Positions 8,641 through 16,509 of a stretch of 64,000 nucleotides of DNA are shown here, in pieces. The translations under genes and the position numbers were made by a program. The stretch is from Kitasatospora sp. SolWspMP-SS2h (GTDB lineage: Bacteria > Actinomycetota > Actinomycetes > Streptomycetales > Streptomycetaceae). The stretch's first letter is position 1; each line of letters opens with the position of its first letter. The DNA is taken from contig NZ_QLLT01000012.1 of assembly GCF_003259315.1 (NCBI RefSeq), forward strand, positions 1 through 64,000. The letters run 5' to 3'. Under the pieces are notes generated by a model. The model saw only the letters and a list, made by a program, of their open reading frames with translations. It did not search any database and was not told the DNA's origin.

Positions 8641-8779
8641 GGTGTGCTCCTTCGGTTTCGACCGCGGCTGCGGCGACGAGTACGGCCACGGCCGCGGCCG
8701 CAGCTACGACTGCGGATCGGGCGGACGTCCGGACGGCGGCCGGCCGCCGGGCCTGATCGGGGGCCGGGCGGGTGCCCGC

Positions 8780-10771
8780 TCACTCCGCACCCCCCGGCAG
8801 CACCGAGCCCACCGGCACCTCGGCCGGCCCCGCCGGACCGCCCGGCCCCACCGCCCCCGGCGCGCCCACCGGCTCCGGCGCGCCGGTCTCCGGCGGCGCG
8901 CTCTCGTCCCGGGTGACGACGGCCCGGTAGCGCGGCTCGGCGGCCATCAGCTCGCGGTGGGTGCCCGTGGCGGCGACCCGGCCCCGCTGGAGCAGCAGGA
9001 CGGTGTCGGCCTGGTCGAGCAGCAGCGGGCTGGTGGCGAAGACCACCGTGGTGCGCCCGGCCCGCAGTTCGCGCAGGCCCGCGGCGATCCGCGCCTCGGT
9101 GTGGGCGTCGACGGCGCTGGTCGGCTCGTCGAGCACCAGCACCGGCGGGTCGGCCACCAGCGCGCGGGCCAGCGCGAGGCGTTGGCGCTGGCCGCCGGAG
9201 AGCGAGCGGCCGCGCTCGGTGATCCGGGCCGCCATCGGGTCGCCCGCGCATTCGGGCGAGCCCTCGGCCAGTGCCTCCAGCGCGTCCTGCGCGCGGGCGG
9301 CGGCCAGCGCCTCGGCGGGTCCGATCCGGCCGGAGCGGGGGACGTCGAACAGGTCGGCCAGGGTGCCGGAGAGCAGTACCGGCTCCTTGTCGTGGACCAG
9401 CACCGCCGCCCGGGCGGCGGCCAGCGGCACCCCGTCCAGGGCGATCCCGCCGAGCCGGGCGGAGGGCTCGGCCCGCTCGCCCTCGGCGAGCACCGGCCGC
9501 CCGCCGAGCCGGGCCGCCAACTCCCCCGCCGCGTCCGGGTCCCCGCAGACCACGGCGGTCAGCCGACCGGCCCGGACGGTCAGCCCGCTGACCGGGTCGT
9601 GCAGGTCCGACCGGGCGGCCCGGCGCACCAGCTCCGCCGCCCCGGCCGAGCCGGCCGCCACCCCCGCACCGCCCGCGTCCACCACCCCGCCAGAGCCGTC
9701 CGCGCCCGGCACGTCAACGCCTTCCGCGAGGAACCGATCTGACGCTCCGTCACCACCGCCCCCGGCCGCCCCGCCCTCGCGGGTCAGCGAGAGCACCTTG
9801 ACCGCCCGCCCGGCGGAGACCCGGGCGACGCTCCAGGCGTGCGCGGCCTCGCCGATCACCCGCAGCGGGGCGGCGAGGAAGGCGGTGGCCCCGTAGACGG
9901 CGATCAGCTCGCCGACGCCGATCGACCCGTCGAGGGCCAGCCGGGCGCCGTACCAGGTGACGCCGATGACGAACAGGCCGGGCAGCAGCACCTCCTGGGC
10001 CTGCATCACCGCCCAGGTCCGGGCGGTGCGGACGGCGGCGGCCCGGACCCGCTGGGAGGCGGCCCGGTAGCGGCGCAGGAACAGCTCCTCGCCGCCGATG
10101 CCGCGCAGCACCCGCAGCCCGGCCACCGTGTCGGCGGCCAGCTCGGAGGCCCGGCCGCCGAGCGCCCGCTGCTCGGTGTAGCGCCGCTCGAACGGCGCGA
10201 GCAGCGGCCACACCGCGGCGGCCAGCACGGGCACCCCGAGCAGCACGGCCAGCCCGAGGCCGGGCCGGCGCCACAGCACCACGGCGCTGACGCCGAGCCA
10301 GGCCAGCACCGCGCCGCGCAGCCGGGCGGTGAGTTCGACGTACCAGCCGATCTTCTCGACGTCGCCGCTGGAGACGGCGACGATCTCGCCGGTGGCGATC
10401 CGCCGGCTCAGGCCGCCGCCCAGCGCGGAGGCCTGGCGGGCCACCAACTGGCGGACCTGGGAGGCGGCGTGGATCCAGTTCCACACCACCTGGCGGTGCA
10501 CCAGCACCGTCATCGCGGTCTGCGTGGCGGACAGCAGCAGGGCGAGCAGCCCGGCCGTCAGCAGGGCGCGGGTGTCCCCGTCGACGACGGCCTGGACGCC
10601 GCAGCCGACCGCGACGGGCAGCGCGGCCATCGAGCCGAGCTCCAGGGTGCACCACAGCGTGGCGAGCAGCTGGCCCCGGCGCTGGGCCCGGCCGAGCCAG
10701 CGCAGGAAGCCGAGCGGTGAGCTGAGGTCCGGGCTGCCGGGATCGGGCAGCGGAAGGGGGACGAGCGGCAT
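8780..10771 (-). CDS. ABC exporter half-transporter lacking Walker A lysine and His switch
   Basis: A 663-residue exporter half: membrane domain at about residues 35-320, a Gly/Ala/Asp-rich linker (about 330-380), then the ATPase domain. Where Walker A should be, the sequence reads CGDPDAAGELAAR, with no GK(S/T). The signature LSGGQRQRLALAR and Walker B VLVLDEPTSAVD are intact, but the His switch position is AT in VVFATSPLLL. It is thus the non-hydrolysing half of a heterodimer with the product of the gene 139 bases downstream. The ATG start has GGAG upstream. The C-terminal 45 residues are Pro/Gly-rich. Substrate unknown. Confidence 0.85.
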   Translation of the reverse strand: MPLVPLPLPDPGSPDLSSPLGFLRWLGRAQRRGQLLATLWCTLELGSMAALPVAVGCGVQAVVDGDTRALLTAGLLALLLSATQTAMTVLVHRQVVWNWIHAASQVRQLVARQASALGGGLSRRIATGEIVAVSSGDVEKIGWYVELTARLRGAVLAWLGVSAVVLWRRPGLGLAVLLGVPVLAAAVWPLLAPFERRYTEQRALGGRASELAADTVAGLRVLRGIGGEELFLRRYRAASQRVRAAAVRTARTWAVMQAQEVLLPGLFVIGVTWYGARLALDGSIGVGELIAVYGATAFLAAPLRVIGEAAHAWSVARVSAGRAVKVLSLTREGGAAGGGGDGASDRFLAEGVDVPGADGSGGVVDAGGAGVAAGSAGAAELVRRAARSDLHDPVSGLTVRAGRLTAVVCGDPDAAGELAARLGGRPVLAEGERAEPSARLGGIALDGVPLAAARAAVLVHDKEPVLLSGTLADLFDVPRSGRIGPAEALAAARAQDALEALAEGSPECAGDPMAARITERGRSLSGGQRQRLALARALVADPPVLVLDEPTSAVDAHTEARIAAGLRELRAGRTTVVFATSPLLLDQADTVLLLQRGRVAATGTHRELMAAEPRYRAVVTRDESAPPETGAPEPVGAPGAVGPGGPAGPAEVPVGSVLPGGAE

Positions 10772-11185
10772 GGTCGCTCCGTTACGGGGGACGGGACGGG
10801 CAGGGGGACGCCCGGACGGGGCGCGGCAGGACAGCGGGCCAGCAGCGGGGAGCCGGCAGCGGGGAGCCGGAGGCGGGAGGGACGTCCGGCCGGGGAACGC
10901 GGGCGGGCGGCGTCGGTCGGCCGGGCCCGGTGCGGGCTCCGGCGCGTCGGAGGTGCGCGGCGGAAGGCGTGGTCAGCTCATCACATGCGGTGAGCCTGGC
11001 CGCCGCGCTGTGACGCACGCAACAGGTTTTCCGGCGGACCGGCCCGATCCGGCCGTCGGCCCCGTCCACTTTCATCCTTTGCGGGGAACTCTCCGGCGCG
11101 GGGAATAAGCCGGAGTTCACCGCCGTTGCCACCGCTCCGGAAGCAGAGAAGCAGAAGCCAACCGCAACCGAAGGGCACTCCTTCC
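10772..11185. other. Divergent intergenic region
   Basis: About 410 bases between the divergent exporter gene and the aldo/keto reductase. It holds two or three short direct repeats of about 13 bases (AGCGGGGAGCCGG type, around 10848-10875) and probably both promoters, but I see no clear -35/-10 pair. A plus-strand frame could extend the reductase back to a TTG at 11126, without support. Confidence 0.4.
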
Positions 11186-12115
11186 GTGACCAGCACCCCC
11201 GCAGTACCCCCGACCACCTCGACCCCCTCGACCCCCTCGCCCGAGCCGGTCCCCGCAGTCTCCGCGGTCCCCTCGATCGCGCTGAACAACGGCGCGCGGA
11301 TCCCGCAGCTCGGCTTCGGCGTCTGGCAGGTGCCGGACGAGGAGGCCGTCCCGGCGGTGCGCACCGCGCTGGAGGCCGGCTACCGCTCGATCGACACCGC
11401 CGCGATCTACGAGAACGAGACGGGCACCGGCCAGGCGATCGCCGAGTCCGGCGTGGCCCGCGACGAGCTGTTCGTGACCACCAAGCTGTGGAACTCCGGC
11501 ACCGTCGACTGGTCCGGCGAGCAGGGCCGGGAGCGGGTGCTGCGCGCCTTCGACGAGTCGCTCGGCCGCCTCGGCCTCGACCGGCTGGACCTCTACCTGA
11601 TCCACTGGCCGCGCCCGATGCACGGCAACACCTTCCTGAACATCTGGCACGCCTTCGAGCAGCTGCACGCCGAGGGCCGGGTCCGCGCGATCGGCGTCTC
11701 GAACTTCCGGGTGCCGGACCTGGAGCTGCTGCTCAAGGAGGCCGAAGTGAAGCCGGCGCTCAACCAGATCGAGCTGCACCCCTACTTCCCGCAGGCCGAG
11801 CTGCGCGCCCTGCACGCCGAGCACGGCATCGCCACCGAGGCGTGGAGCCCGCTGGGCCAGGGCAGGGACCTGCTGGCCGAGCCCGCCCTGCTGGCCGTCG
11901 CCGCCAAGCACGGCCGCACCGCGGCCCAGGTGGTGCTGCGCTGGCACCTGCAGTCCGGCGTGATCGCCATCCCGAAGTCGGTCACCCCCGCCCGGATCCG
12001 GGAGAACCTGGACGTCACGGGCTTCGAGCTGGACGCCGAGGACCTGGCCGCGATCGACGGGATCGCCACCGGGCAGCGGATCGGCCCGGACCCGGCCGCC
12101 TTCGACTGGAACTGA
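11186..12115 (+). CDS. Aldo/keto reductase (2,5-diketo-gluconate reductase type)
   Basis: A soluble NADPH-dependent (beta/alpha)8 oxidoreductase. The catalytic tetrad is visible: Asp and Tyr in YRSIDTAAIYENE, Lys in VTTKLWN and His in YLIHWP. Cofactor-binding elements near the C-terminus include AIPKSVTPARIRENL. After a GTG at 11186 there is a Thr/Pro/Ser-rich leader of about 30 residues before the conserved start (IALNNGARIPQLGFGVWQ), so the true start may be later. It most resembles the AKR5 group, which reduces 2,5-diketo-D-gluconate and many other carbonyls, so the substrate cannot be named. It is monocistronic and followed by a perfect hairpin. Confidence 0.85.
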   Translation: MTSTPAVPPTTSTPSTPSPEPVPAVSAVPSIALNNGARIPQLGFGVWQVPDEEAVPAVRTALEAGYRSIDTAAIYENETGTGQAIAESGVARDELFVTTKLWNSGTVDWSGEQGRERVLRAFDESLGRLGLDRLDLYLIHWPRPMHGNTFLNIWHAFEQLHAEGRVRAIGVSNFRVPDLELLLKEAEVKPALNQIELHPYFPQAELRALHAEHGIATEAWSPLGQGRDLLAEPALLAVAAKHGRTAAQVVLRWHLQSGVIAIPKSVTPARIRENLDVTGFELDAEDLAAIDGIATGQRIGPDPAAFDWN

Positions 12116-12161
12116 CGACCCGTCCGCTGACGCAGAGTCACCCGGGAGCGGGTCCGTGAAC

Positions 12162-12203
12162 GTCGGAAGGGGCCGACACCCTCGGGTGTCGGCCCCTTCC
12201 GAC
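12162..12203. terminator. Perfect 19-bp terminator hairpin
   Basis: Arms 12162-12180 and 12185-12203 are exact reverse complements with a 4-base CTCG loop. It sits between the convergent reductase and MarR-type genes and can end transcription from both sides. Confidence 0.85.
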
Positions 12204-12279
12204 ACGTCCCGGGCGGTGCCGCATGACCGTCCGGGGCGCGGTCGCCGCCCGAACGACCGGGCGACGCTTTGCAGAATCG

Positions 12280-13176
12280 TTACAGCCGTGCCGCCTTCGC
12301 GAGCAGGGCGAGCGCCTGCGCGTGCTCCTGCGGCTCCAGCGGGGAGAGCAGCGCCTCCTGGACCTCGCGGACCCCGGCGGTGGAGCGGTGCAGCAGCTCC
12401 TGGCCGGTCGGGGAGAGCGAGAGCAGGTTGCGTCGCCCGTCCGAGGGGTCGCGGCGGCGGAGCACCAGGCCCCGCCGGACCAGCCGGCTGACCATCTCGG
12501 CCATCGTCGCCTTGTCCAGCGAGGCCAGCTCGCCGACCGTGCGCTGGTCGGCGCCCGGCTCGGTCTCCAGCGCGTCCAGCACCGCGTACTGAGGAGCCGT
12601 CAGCTCGGTGCCGACCTTCTCCGACCAGAGCTTGGTGTGCACCTGCTGGGCGACCCGGATCAGGTAGCCGATGGCCCGCTGGGCGTCCAGCGTGGGCCGG
12701 GCGTCCCCCATCACGGCGACCGCGGAGGGTTCCAGCCGGGCTATCCGGGCCATCACCCGGACGATCTCCAGCTGCTCCTCCGGGCTGAGCGGCTCGAACA
12801 GGGTCCGCTGGACCCGGACCACGCCGCCGGTCGCCTCGCGCACGGCCTGAGCGCCGTTCTGCGAGAGGGCCAGCAGCTTGCGCCGGCCGTCGGCCGGGTC
12901 CCGGCGGCGGAGCACCAGGCCCCGCCGGACCAGCCGGGCGACCATCTCGGCCATCGTCGCCTTGTCGAGCGAGGCCCGTTCGCCGACCGTGCGCTGGTCG
13001 GCTCCGGGCTCCAGGGCCAGTACCAGCAGCACCGCGAACTGCGGGGCCGTCAGCTCGGTACCGACGTATTCGGACCACAAGCGGGTGTGCACCTGCTGGG
13101 CCACGCGGATGAGGTGACCGGGCGACTGCTGCAGTCGGCCGGGCACGCGGGTTGTCGGGATCTCCCCCAGCACCAT
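12280..13176 (-). CDS. Single-chain tandem MarR-family regulator (two MarR domains)
   Basis: A 298-residue protein made of two complete MarR winged-helix domains (about residues 20-148 and 170-298) in exact 150-residue register. Both contain LIRVAQQVHT, GTELTAPQ, the recognition-helix stretch SLDKATMAEMV and the wing RRRDP-DGRR. Usual MarR proteins are about 150 residues and dimerise, so this one could bind its operator as a covalent dimer or bind two operators. The ATG at 13176 is chosen because it precedes the first domain directly; an upstream extension in frame is not protein-like. It is divergent from fabG across a 411-base region with a perfect palindrome, a likely target. Confidence 0.85.
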   Translation of the reverse strand: MVLGEIPTTRVPGRLQQSPGHLIRVAQQVHTRLWSEYVGTELTAPQFAVLLVLALEPGADQRTVGERASLDKATMAEMVARLVRRGLVLRRRDPADGRRKLLALSQNGAQAVREATGGVVRVQRTLFEPLSPEEQLEIVRVMARIARLEPSAVAVMGDARPTLDAQRAIGYLIRVAQQVHTKLWSEKVGTELTAPQYAVLDALETEPGADQRTVGELASLDKATMAEMVSRLVRRGLVLRRRDPSDGRRNLLSLSPTGQELLHRSTAGVREVQEALLSPLEPQEHAQALALLAKAARL

Positions 13177-13468
13177 GAAATCCGTCCCGGTGTCACGCCC
13201 GGGTGTGTGTGGGACACCCGAGCGGGGCAGTAACGGCGAGTGAGCATCCCGCTGTGAGTGAGGACGCGCCGGCCGTGCAGCCGGTGGCTGCTGGCGCACA
13301 CTATACAAACGGTCGGCCTGGACTGGCAGGTAGGGGCGCAGAGTAGTCGCAGGTTCGGTGAAGTTGGCATATTTCCCCCGTATGTCGGGTCCACGACCAA
13401 TCCGGTTCACCCGCTCGGCCGCTTTCCGCCCTCACCCTCCGTCACCTGCGGCGCTGCCTCTGGCCGGA
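13177..13468. promoter_or_regulatory. Divergent promoter region, marR side
   Basis: No gene is supported here. On the minus strand a good -10 box (TATAGT, around 13299-13304) precedes the regulator gene, implying an untranslated leader of roughly 115 bases; its -35 partner is weak. The plus-strand promoter of fabG is probably further right. Confidence 0.4.
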
Positions 13469-13490
13469 AACCCTACCCGTCGGTAGGGTT
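13469..13490. promoter_or_regulatory. Perfect 9-bp inverted repeat upstream of fabG (candidate operator)
   Basis: AACCCTACC at 13469-13477 and GGTAGGGTT at 13482-13490 flank a 4-base centre. It lies about 100 bases before the fabG start and about 290 bases from the tandem MarR start, so it fits an operator for that regulator or for a TetR-type protein encoded elsewhere. Confidence 0.55.
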
Positions 13491-13587
13491 GCCGGGCTGC
13501 GCTGTGCGCACCCCTTTTATTTCTCCTCCACGGGTCACCGGCCCGCGCCGGTCCCGTCGTCCGACTTCGAGAGAGACGAGTACGAAG

Positions 13588-14373
13588 ATGACCGAGCAGA
13601 GCACGTCCGTGACCGCCGACGCCCCGGTGCGGGTGGCCGTCGTGACGGGTGCGGCCCGTGGGATCGGAGCGGCCACCGCGCTCCGGCTGGCCGCGGACGG
13701 TTACGCCGTCGCCGTGGTCGACCTGGCGGAGGACGCCGCCAAGGACACCGTCGAGGCGATCGAGGCCGCGGGCGGCCGCGCGCTGGCCGTCGGCGCGGAC
13801 GTCTCGGACGCGGAGCAGGTGCAGGCCGCGGTGGACCGGATCGCCGCCGAGCTGGGCACCCCGGTGGTCCTGGTGAACAACGCGGGCGTGCTCCGCGACA
13901 ACCTGCTGTTCAAGATGTCCGAGTCGGACTGGGACACCGTGATGAACGTCCACCTCAAGGGCGCCTTCCTGATGACCCGCGCGGTGCAGAAGCACATGGT
14001 GGCGGCCGGTTTCGGCCGGATCGTCAACCTCTCCTCCTCCTCCGCCCAGGGCAACCGCGGCCAGGCCAACTACTCGGCCGCCAAGGCCGGCCTGCAGGGC
14101 TTCACCAAGACCCTGGCGATCGAGCTCGGCAAGTTCGGCATCACCGCCAACGCGGTCGCCCCCGGCTTCATCGCCACCGACATGACCGCGGCCACCGCGG
14201 CCCGGGTCGGCATGGAGTTCGAGGCGTTCAAGCAGGCCGCCGCCTCCGCCATCCCGGTCCAGCGGGTCGGCGTGCCGGACGACATCGCGCACACCATCTC
14301 CTTCCTGGCCTCCGAGGGTGCCGGCTTCGTCTCCGGCCAGGTCGTCTACGTCGCGGGCGGCCCGCTCGACTAG
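13588..14373 (+). CDS. fabG: 3-oxoacyl-[ACP] reductase-type short-chain dehydrogenase
   Basis: A 261-residue SDR. The NADPH-binding TGAARGIG is at about residues 21-28, the NNAG motif follows at about 97-100, and the catalytic Ser-Tyr-Lys lies in LSSSSAQGNRGQANYSAAK (one of the Ser residues, Tyr, Lys). The fold continues to the end with VAPGFIATDM and a C-terminal GQVVYVAGGP. It should reduce 3-oxoacyl thioesters, either for fatty acid synthesis or another acyl pathway. The ATG is preceded by a weak GAGACGAG purine tract. Its divergent neighbour is a tandem MarR regulator, which may sense an acyl or aromatic ligand and control it. Confidence 0.85.
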   Translation: MTEQSTSVTADAPVRVAVVTGAARGIGAATALRLAADGYAVAVVDLAEDAAKDTVEAIEAAGGRALAVGADVSDAEQVQAAVDRIAAELGTPVVLVNNAGVLRDNLLFKMSESDWDTVMNVHLKGAFLMTRAVQKHMVAAGFGRIVNLSSSSAQGNRGQANYSAAKAGLQGFTKTLAIELGKFGITANAVAPGFIATDMTAATAARVGMEFEAFKQAAASAIPVQRVGVPDDIAHTISFLASEGAGFVSGQVVYVAGGPLD

Positions 14374-14528
14374 GCCCCGTCCGGCCGATCCTGCCGGGCG
14401 CGCGACGCCGGACGGCCGGACGGGCGGCGCGCGACACGCCCGCGGCGCGTTCGTGGTGCGCCGTCCGGGGCCCGGGTCCAGACTCGATGGCAGACCTCCC
14501 GCCGCCGGCCCGGCGGCGGGCGCGCCCC

Positions 14529-14557
14529 GCCGGAGGGGCCGGGCCGGCCCCTCCGGC
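14529..14557 (+). terminator. Hairpin upstream of small gene
   Basis: A perfect 12-bp stem (14529-14540 and 14546-14557, 5-base loop) lies between fabG and the 63-residue gene, right before that gene's ribosome binding site. It may end part of the fabG transcript or act as a processing or attenuation element. Confidence 0.55.
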
Positions 14558-14579
14558 GCTCCACCCACGGAGGATCTTG

Positions 14580-14771
14580 ATGACCGATTCCACGGACAGC
14601 GAGTCCATGCCGACGCCCGACAACCTGCTGCACACCGGGGCCGAGCACCCGGTCGACCCCGAGGACCTGGTGATGGCCTCGGGGCGCACCCCCACCCCGG
14701 AGCTGCTCGCGAAGGCCAAGAAGCAGCTGGAGGAGCAGGGCGCGGCGGCCGTCGAGCGGCTGCTGCCCTGA
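14580..14771 (+). CDS. Small acidic hypothetical protein (63 aa)
   Basis: A 63-residue soluble protein with a clear GGAGG seven bases before the ATG. The first half is acidic and rich in Asp, Glu, Ser and Thr; the second half (TPELLAKAKKQLEEQGAAAVERLL) should form one amphipathic helix. No Cys, no membrane segment. Codon use is typical of the region, so it is likely a real small gene. It follows fabG in the same direction after a hairpin. Function unknown. Confidence 0.7.
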   Translation: MTDSTDSESMPTPDNLLHTGAEHPVDPEDLVMASGRTPTPELLAKAKKQLEEQGAAAVERLLP

Positions 14772-14794
14772 GCCCGGCGCCGCCCGTTCGGATC

Positions 14795-14853
14795 GGCGGC
14801 CGATTTCCCGGAAGCGACCCGGAAGTGACCTGGGTCACGGGAAATCGGCCGCC
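14795..14853. terminator. Composite hairpin terminator
   Basis: Perfect 16-bp arms at 14795-14810 and 14838-14853 enclose a 27-base loop that itself contains a small TGACC/GGTCA hairpin. It begins 23 bases after the small gene's stop and probably ends the fabG transcript. Confidence 0.7.
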
Positions 14854-14987
14854 TCATTCGTTCCCGCACTACCCTCCGGCCTATTGGAGAAACTGCCGGA
14901 ATGCGGCGCTCCGGAGCGCCGGGGAGCGTGATTTCCCCCACCCTCCGCCCCTTTCCCCGCCGCGGCCCCGGGGGTTGAACTGCCGCT

Positions 14988-16097
14988 ATGGAGAAACCGG
15001 GGACGACACGTCACCGCCGGGTGACAGATCGGCCGAATAGCCCGGGTCTCTCCGGGCCGACCGGTAATGTCGAGGCCGTGCCAGCCAAGCCCGAATCCCC
15101 CGAGCAACCGATATCGACCGCACCGCGCACGGTTCCGGTCCGATCCGGACACGGTTCCCTCACCGGAACGACCGATTCCGCGCTCCCGTCGATCAGTCGG
15201 CGGCACGCCCTGCTCTTCGGCCTGGTCGGGGTGCTCTACCTGGTGGTGGTCCTGGCCATCCTGTACGACTCCCCGCTGGTCGACCTGGACTGGTTCCTGC
15301 AGCAGCTGCGGCCGTACCGGCAGTGGCCCGGGGCACTGCCCTACCTCGACATCTGGGTGATCGCCGGACAGCGCGGCCCGACCGCGATCGCGGCCTGCCT
15401 GTGGCTGGGCTGGCGCTGCTACCGCTCGCACTCCGCCCGGCCGCTGCTGGTGATGGGGATGGCGCTGCTGCTGCTGAACGTCACGGTCGGCGGGGTGAAG
15501 ATCCTGACCGGCCGGCTGGGCCCGCACTACGCGCACTACGTGGGCTCGCCCGAGCTGTTCTCCGGCGGCAGCATCTTCCCCTCGGGTCACACCGCGAACG
15601 CCGTGGTCACCTGGGGCGTGCTGGCCTACCTGGCCACCCGATGGCGGCGCACCGGCACCGTGCTGGCCGGGCTCACCGCGGCCTCGATCGGGCTGACCAC
15701 CGTCTACCTGGGCACCCACTGGATCTCGGACGTGTTCGCGGGCTGGGCGGCGGGCGCGCTGGTGCTGCTCTCGCTGCCGCTGGCCGAGCCGGCCGTCGCC
15801 GCGCTGGACCGGCGGGTGCTGGCCGCCTGGCACCGGGAGGGCCGCTTCGCCCGCCCGGCCGCCGCGCCCCGGCCCCGCCCGGCGGCGGCGGCCCGCCCGG
15901 CGTGGCCGCCGCACCCGCTGCCGTCCTCCGCTCAGCCCGCCCAGGCGCGCTCCACCACGCCGTCGCACACCGTCAGGTTGAGCCGGTCCGAGCGGTACTC
16001 CATGGTCAGCAGCGCCTCCGGCGCCAGCACCCGCACGGTGCGCCAGCCGCGCTCGGCGGCCAGTGCCCGGGCCGGTTCCACCGGCAGCCCCGGATAG
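14988..16097 (+). CDS. PAP2-superfamily membrane phosphatase-like protein
   Basis: A membrane protein with about six hydrophobic segments (the first at LLFGLVGVLYLVVVLAILY) and the central PAP2 motif FPSGHT. The third motif reads VYLGTHWISD, with the catalytic-type His and Asp but Thr where an Arg is usual, and the first motif reads KILTGRLGP, where the usual second Arg is Gly, so the phosphate pocket may be altered. The ATG at 14988 has no ribosome binding site; a GTG at 15078 with GAGG before it would drop 30 residues. The last 55 or so residues are polar, Ser-rich and encoded antisense to the next gene. Its substrate could be a lipid phosphate. Confidence 0.75.
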   Translation: MEKPGTTRHRRVTDRPNSPGLSGPTGNVEAVPAKPESPEQPISTAPRTVPVRSGHGSLTGTTDSALPSISRRHALLFGLVGVLYLVVVLAILYDSPLVDLDWFLQQLRPYRQWPGALPYLDIWVIAGQRGPTAIAACLWLGWRCYRSHSARPLLVMGMALLLLNVTVGGVKILTGRLGPHYAHYVGSPELFSGGSIFPSGHTANAVVTWGVLAYLATRWRRTGTVLAGLTAASIGLTTVYLGTHWISDVFAGWAAGALVLLSLPLAEPAVAALDRRVLAAWHREGRFARPAAAPRPRPAAAARPAWPPHPLPSSAQPAQARSTTPSHTVRLSRSERYSMVSSASGASTRTVRQPRSAASARAGSTGSPG

Positions 16098-16117
16098 TCG
16101 TCCAGCCGGTCGTCCAT
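15932..16117 (-). CDS. Potato-inhibitor-I/I78-like small protease inhibitor
   Basis: A 61-residue protein that resembles the I78 inhibitor family: a start with YPGLPVEPARALAAERGW, then VRVLAPEALLTMEYRSDRLNLTV and a terminal Val-rich strand. The TMEYRSDRLN stretch corresponds to the family's conserved TxDYRxDR region. There is no signal peptide, so it would act inside the cell unless it is exported by another route. It overlaps the 3' end of the PAP2 frame by 166 bases on the opposite strand. Family members inhibit serine proteases; this activity is inferred. Confidence 0.65.
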   Translation of the reverse strand: MDDRLDDYPGLPVEPARALAAERGWRTVRVLAPEALLTMEYRSDRLNLTVCDGVVERAWAG

Positions 16118-16197
16118 CGTCCCGCCTCCCCGTTCCCGAAAGGGTGGTGCCCCGCGAGGGGTCCTACCCTGGAAGGGTACGAGGGAGGCGGTTGCGT

Positions 16198-16473
16198 ATG
16201 CGGCGGGCCAGGACGCCGAAGGTGTGGCGGAGCGGGAGCGAGCCGGTCACCGCGCGCAGTGACTTGAAGCTGCGGTTCCTGCTGTCGGTGATGTTCGTGC
16301 CGTTCTTCGCGCTGTGCACGGCCGGGTTCGCGGTCTGGGCCGCGCTGGCCTCCCCGCACGGCGCGCCCAGCAGCGGGACGCTGGTGCTGTTCGCGGTGGG
16401 CTGCGGGGTGCTGACCCTGGTGGCGGCGGCGGACCTGTGGGTCGTGGTGCGCCGCCGCCGCACCGAGCTGTGA
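16198..16473 (+). CDS. Small two-helix membrane protein (DUF6343-like)
   Basis: A 91-residue protein: a basic N-terminus with RSGSEPVTARSDLKLRF, a first membrane segment (about residues 28-50) and a second (about 63-83), ending in RRRRTEL. The pattern resembles a family I remember as DUF6343 in streptomycetes, of unknown function. The ATG at 16198 has GGAGG nine bases upstream; a TTG two codons earlier is possible. It is divergent from the I78-like gene, with a TACCCT-type -10 sequence between them at about 16165. Confidence 0.6.
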   Translation: MRRARTPKVWRSGSEPVTARSDLKLRFLLSVMFVPFFALCTAGFAVWAALASPHGAPSSGTLVLFAVGCGVLTLVAAADLWVVVRRRRTEL

Positions 16474-16509
16474 GCCCCCGGCGCCGTCAGGCCGGTGCCG
16501 CGGGCCCGG

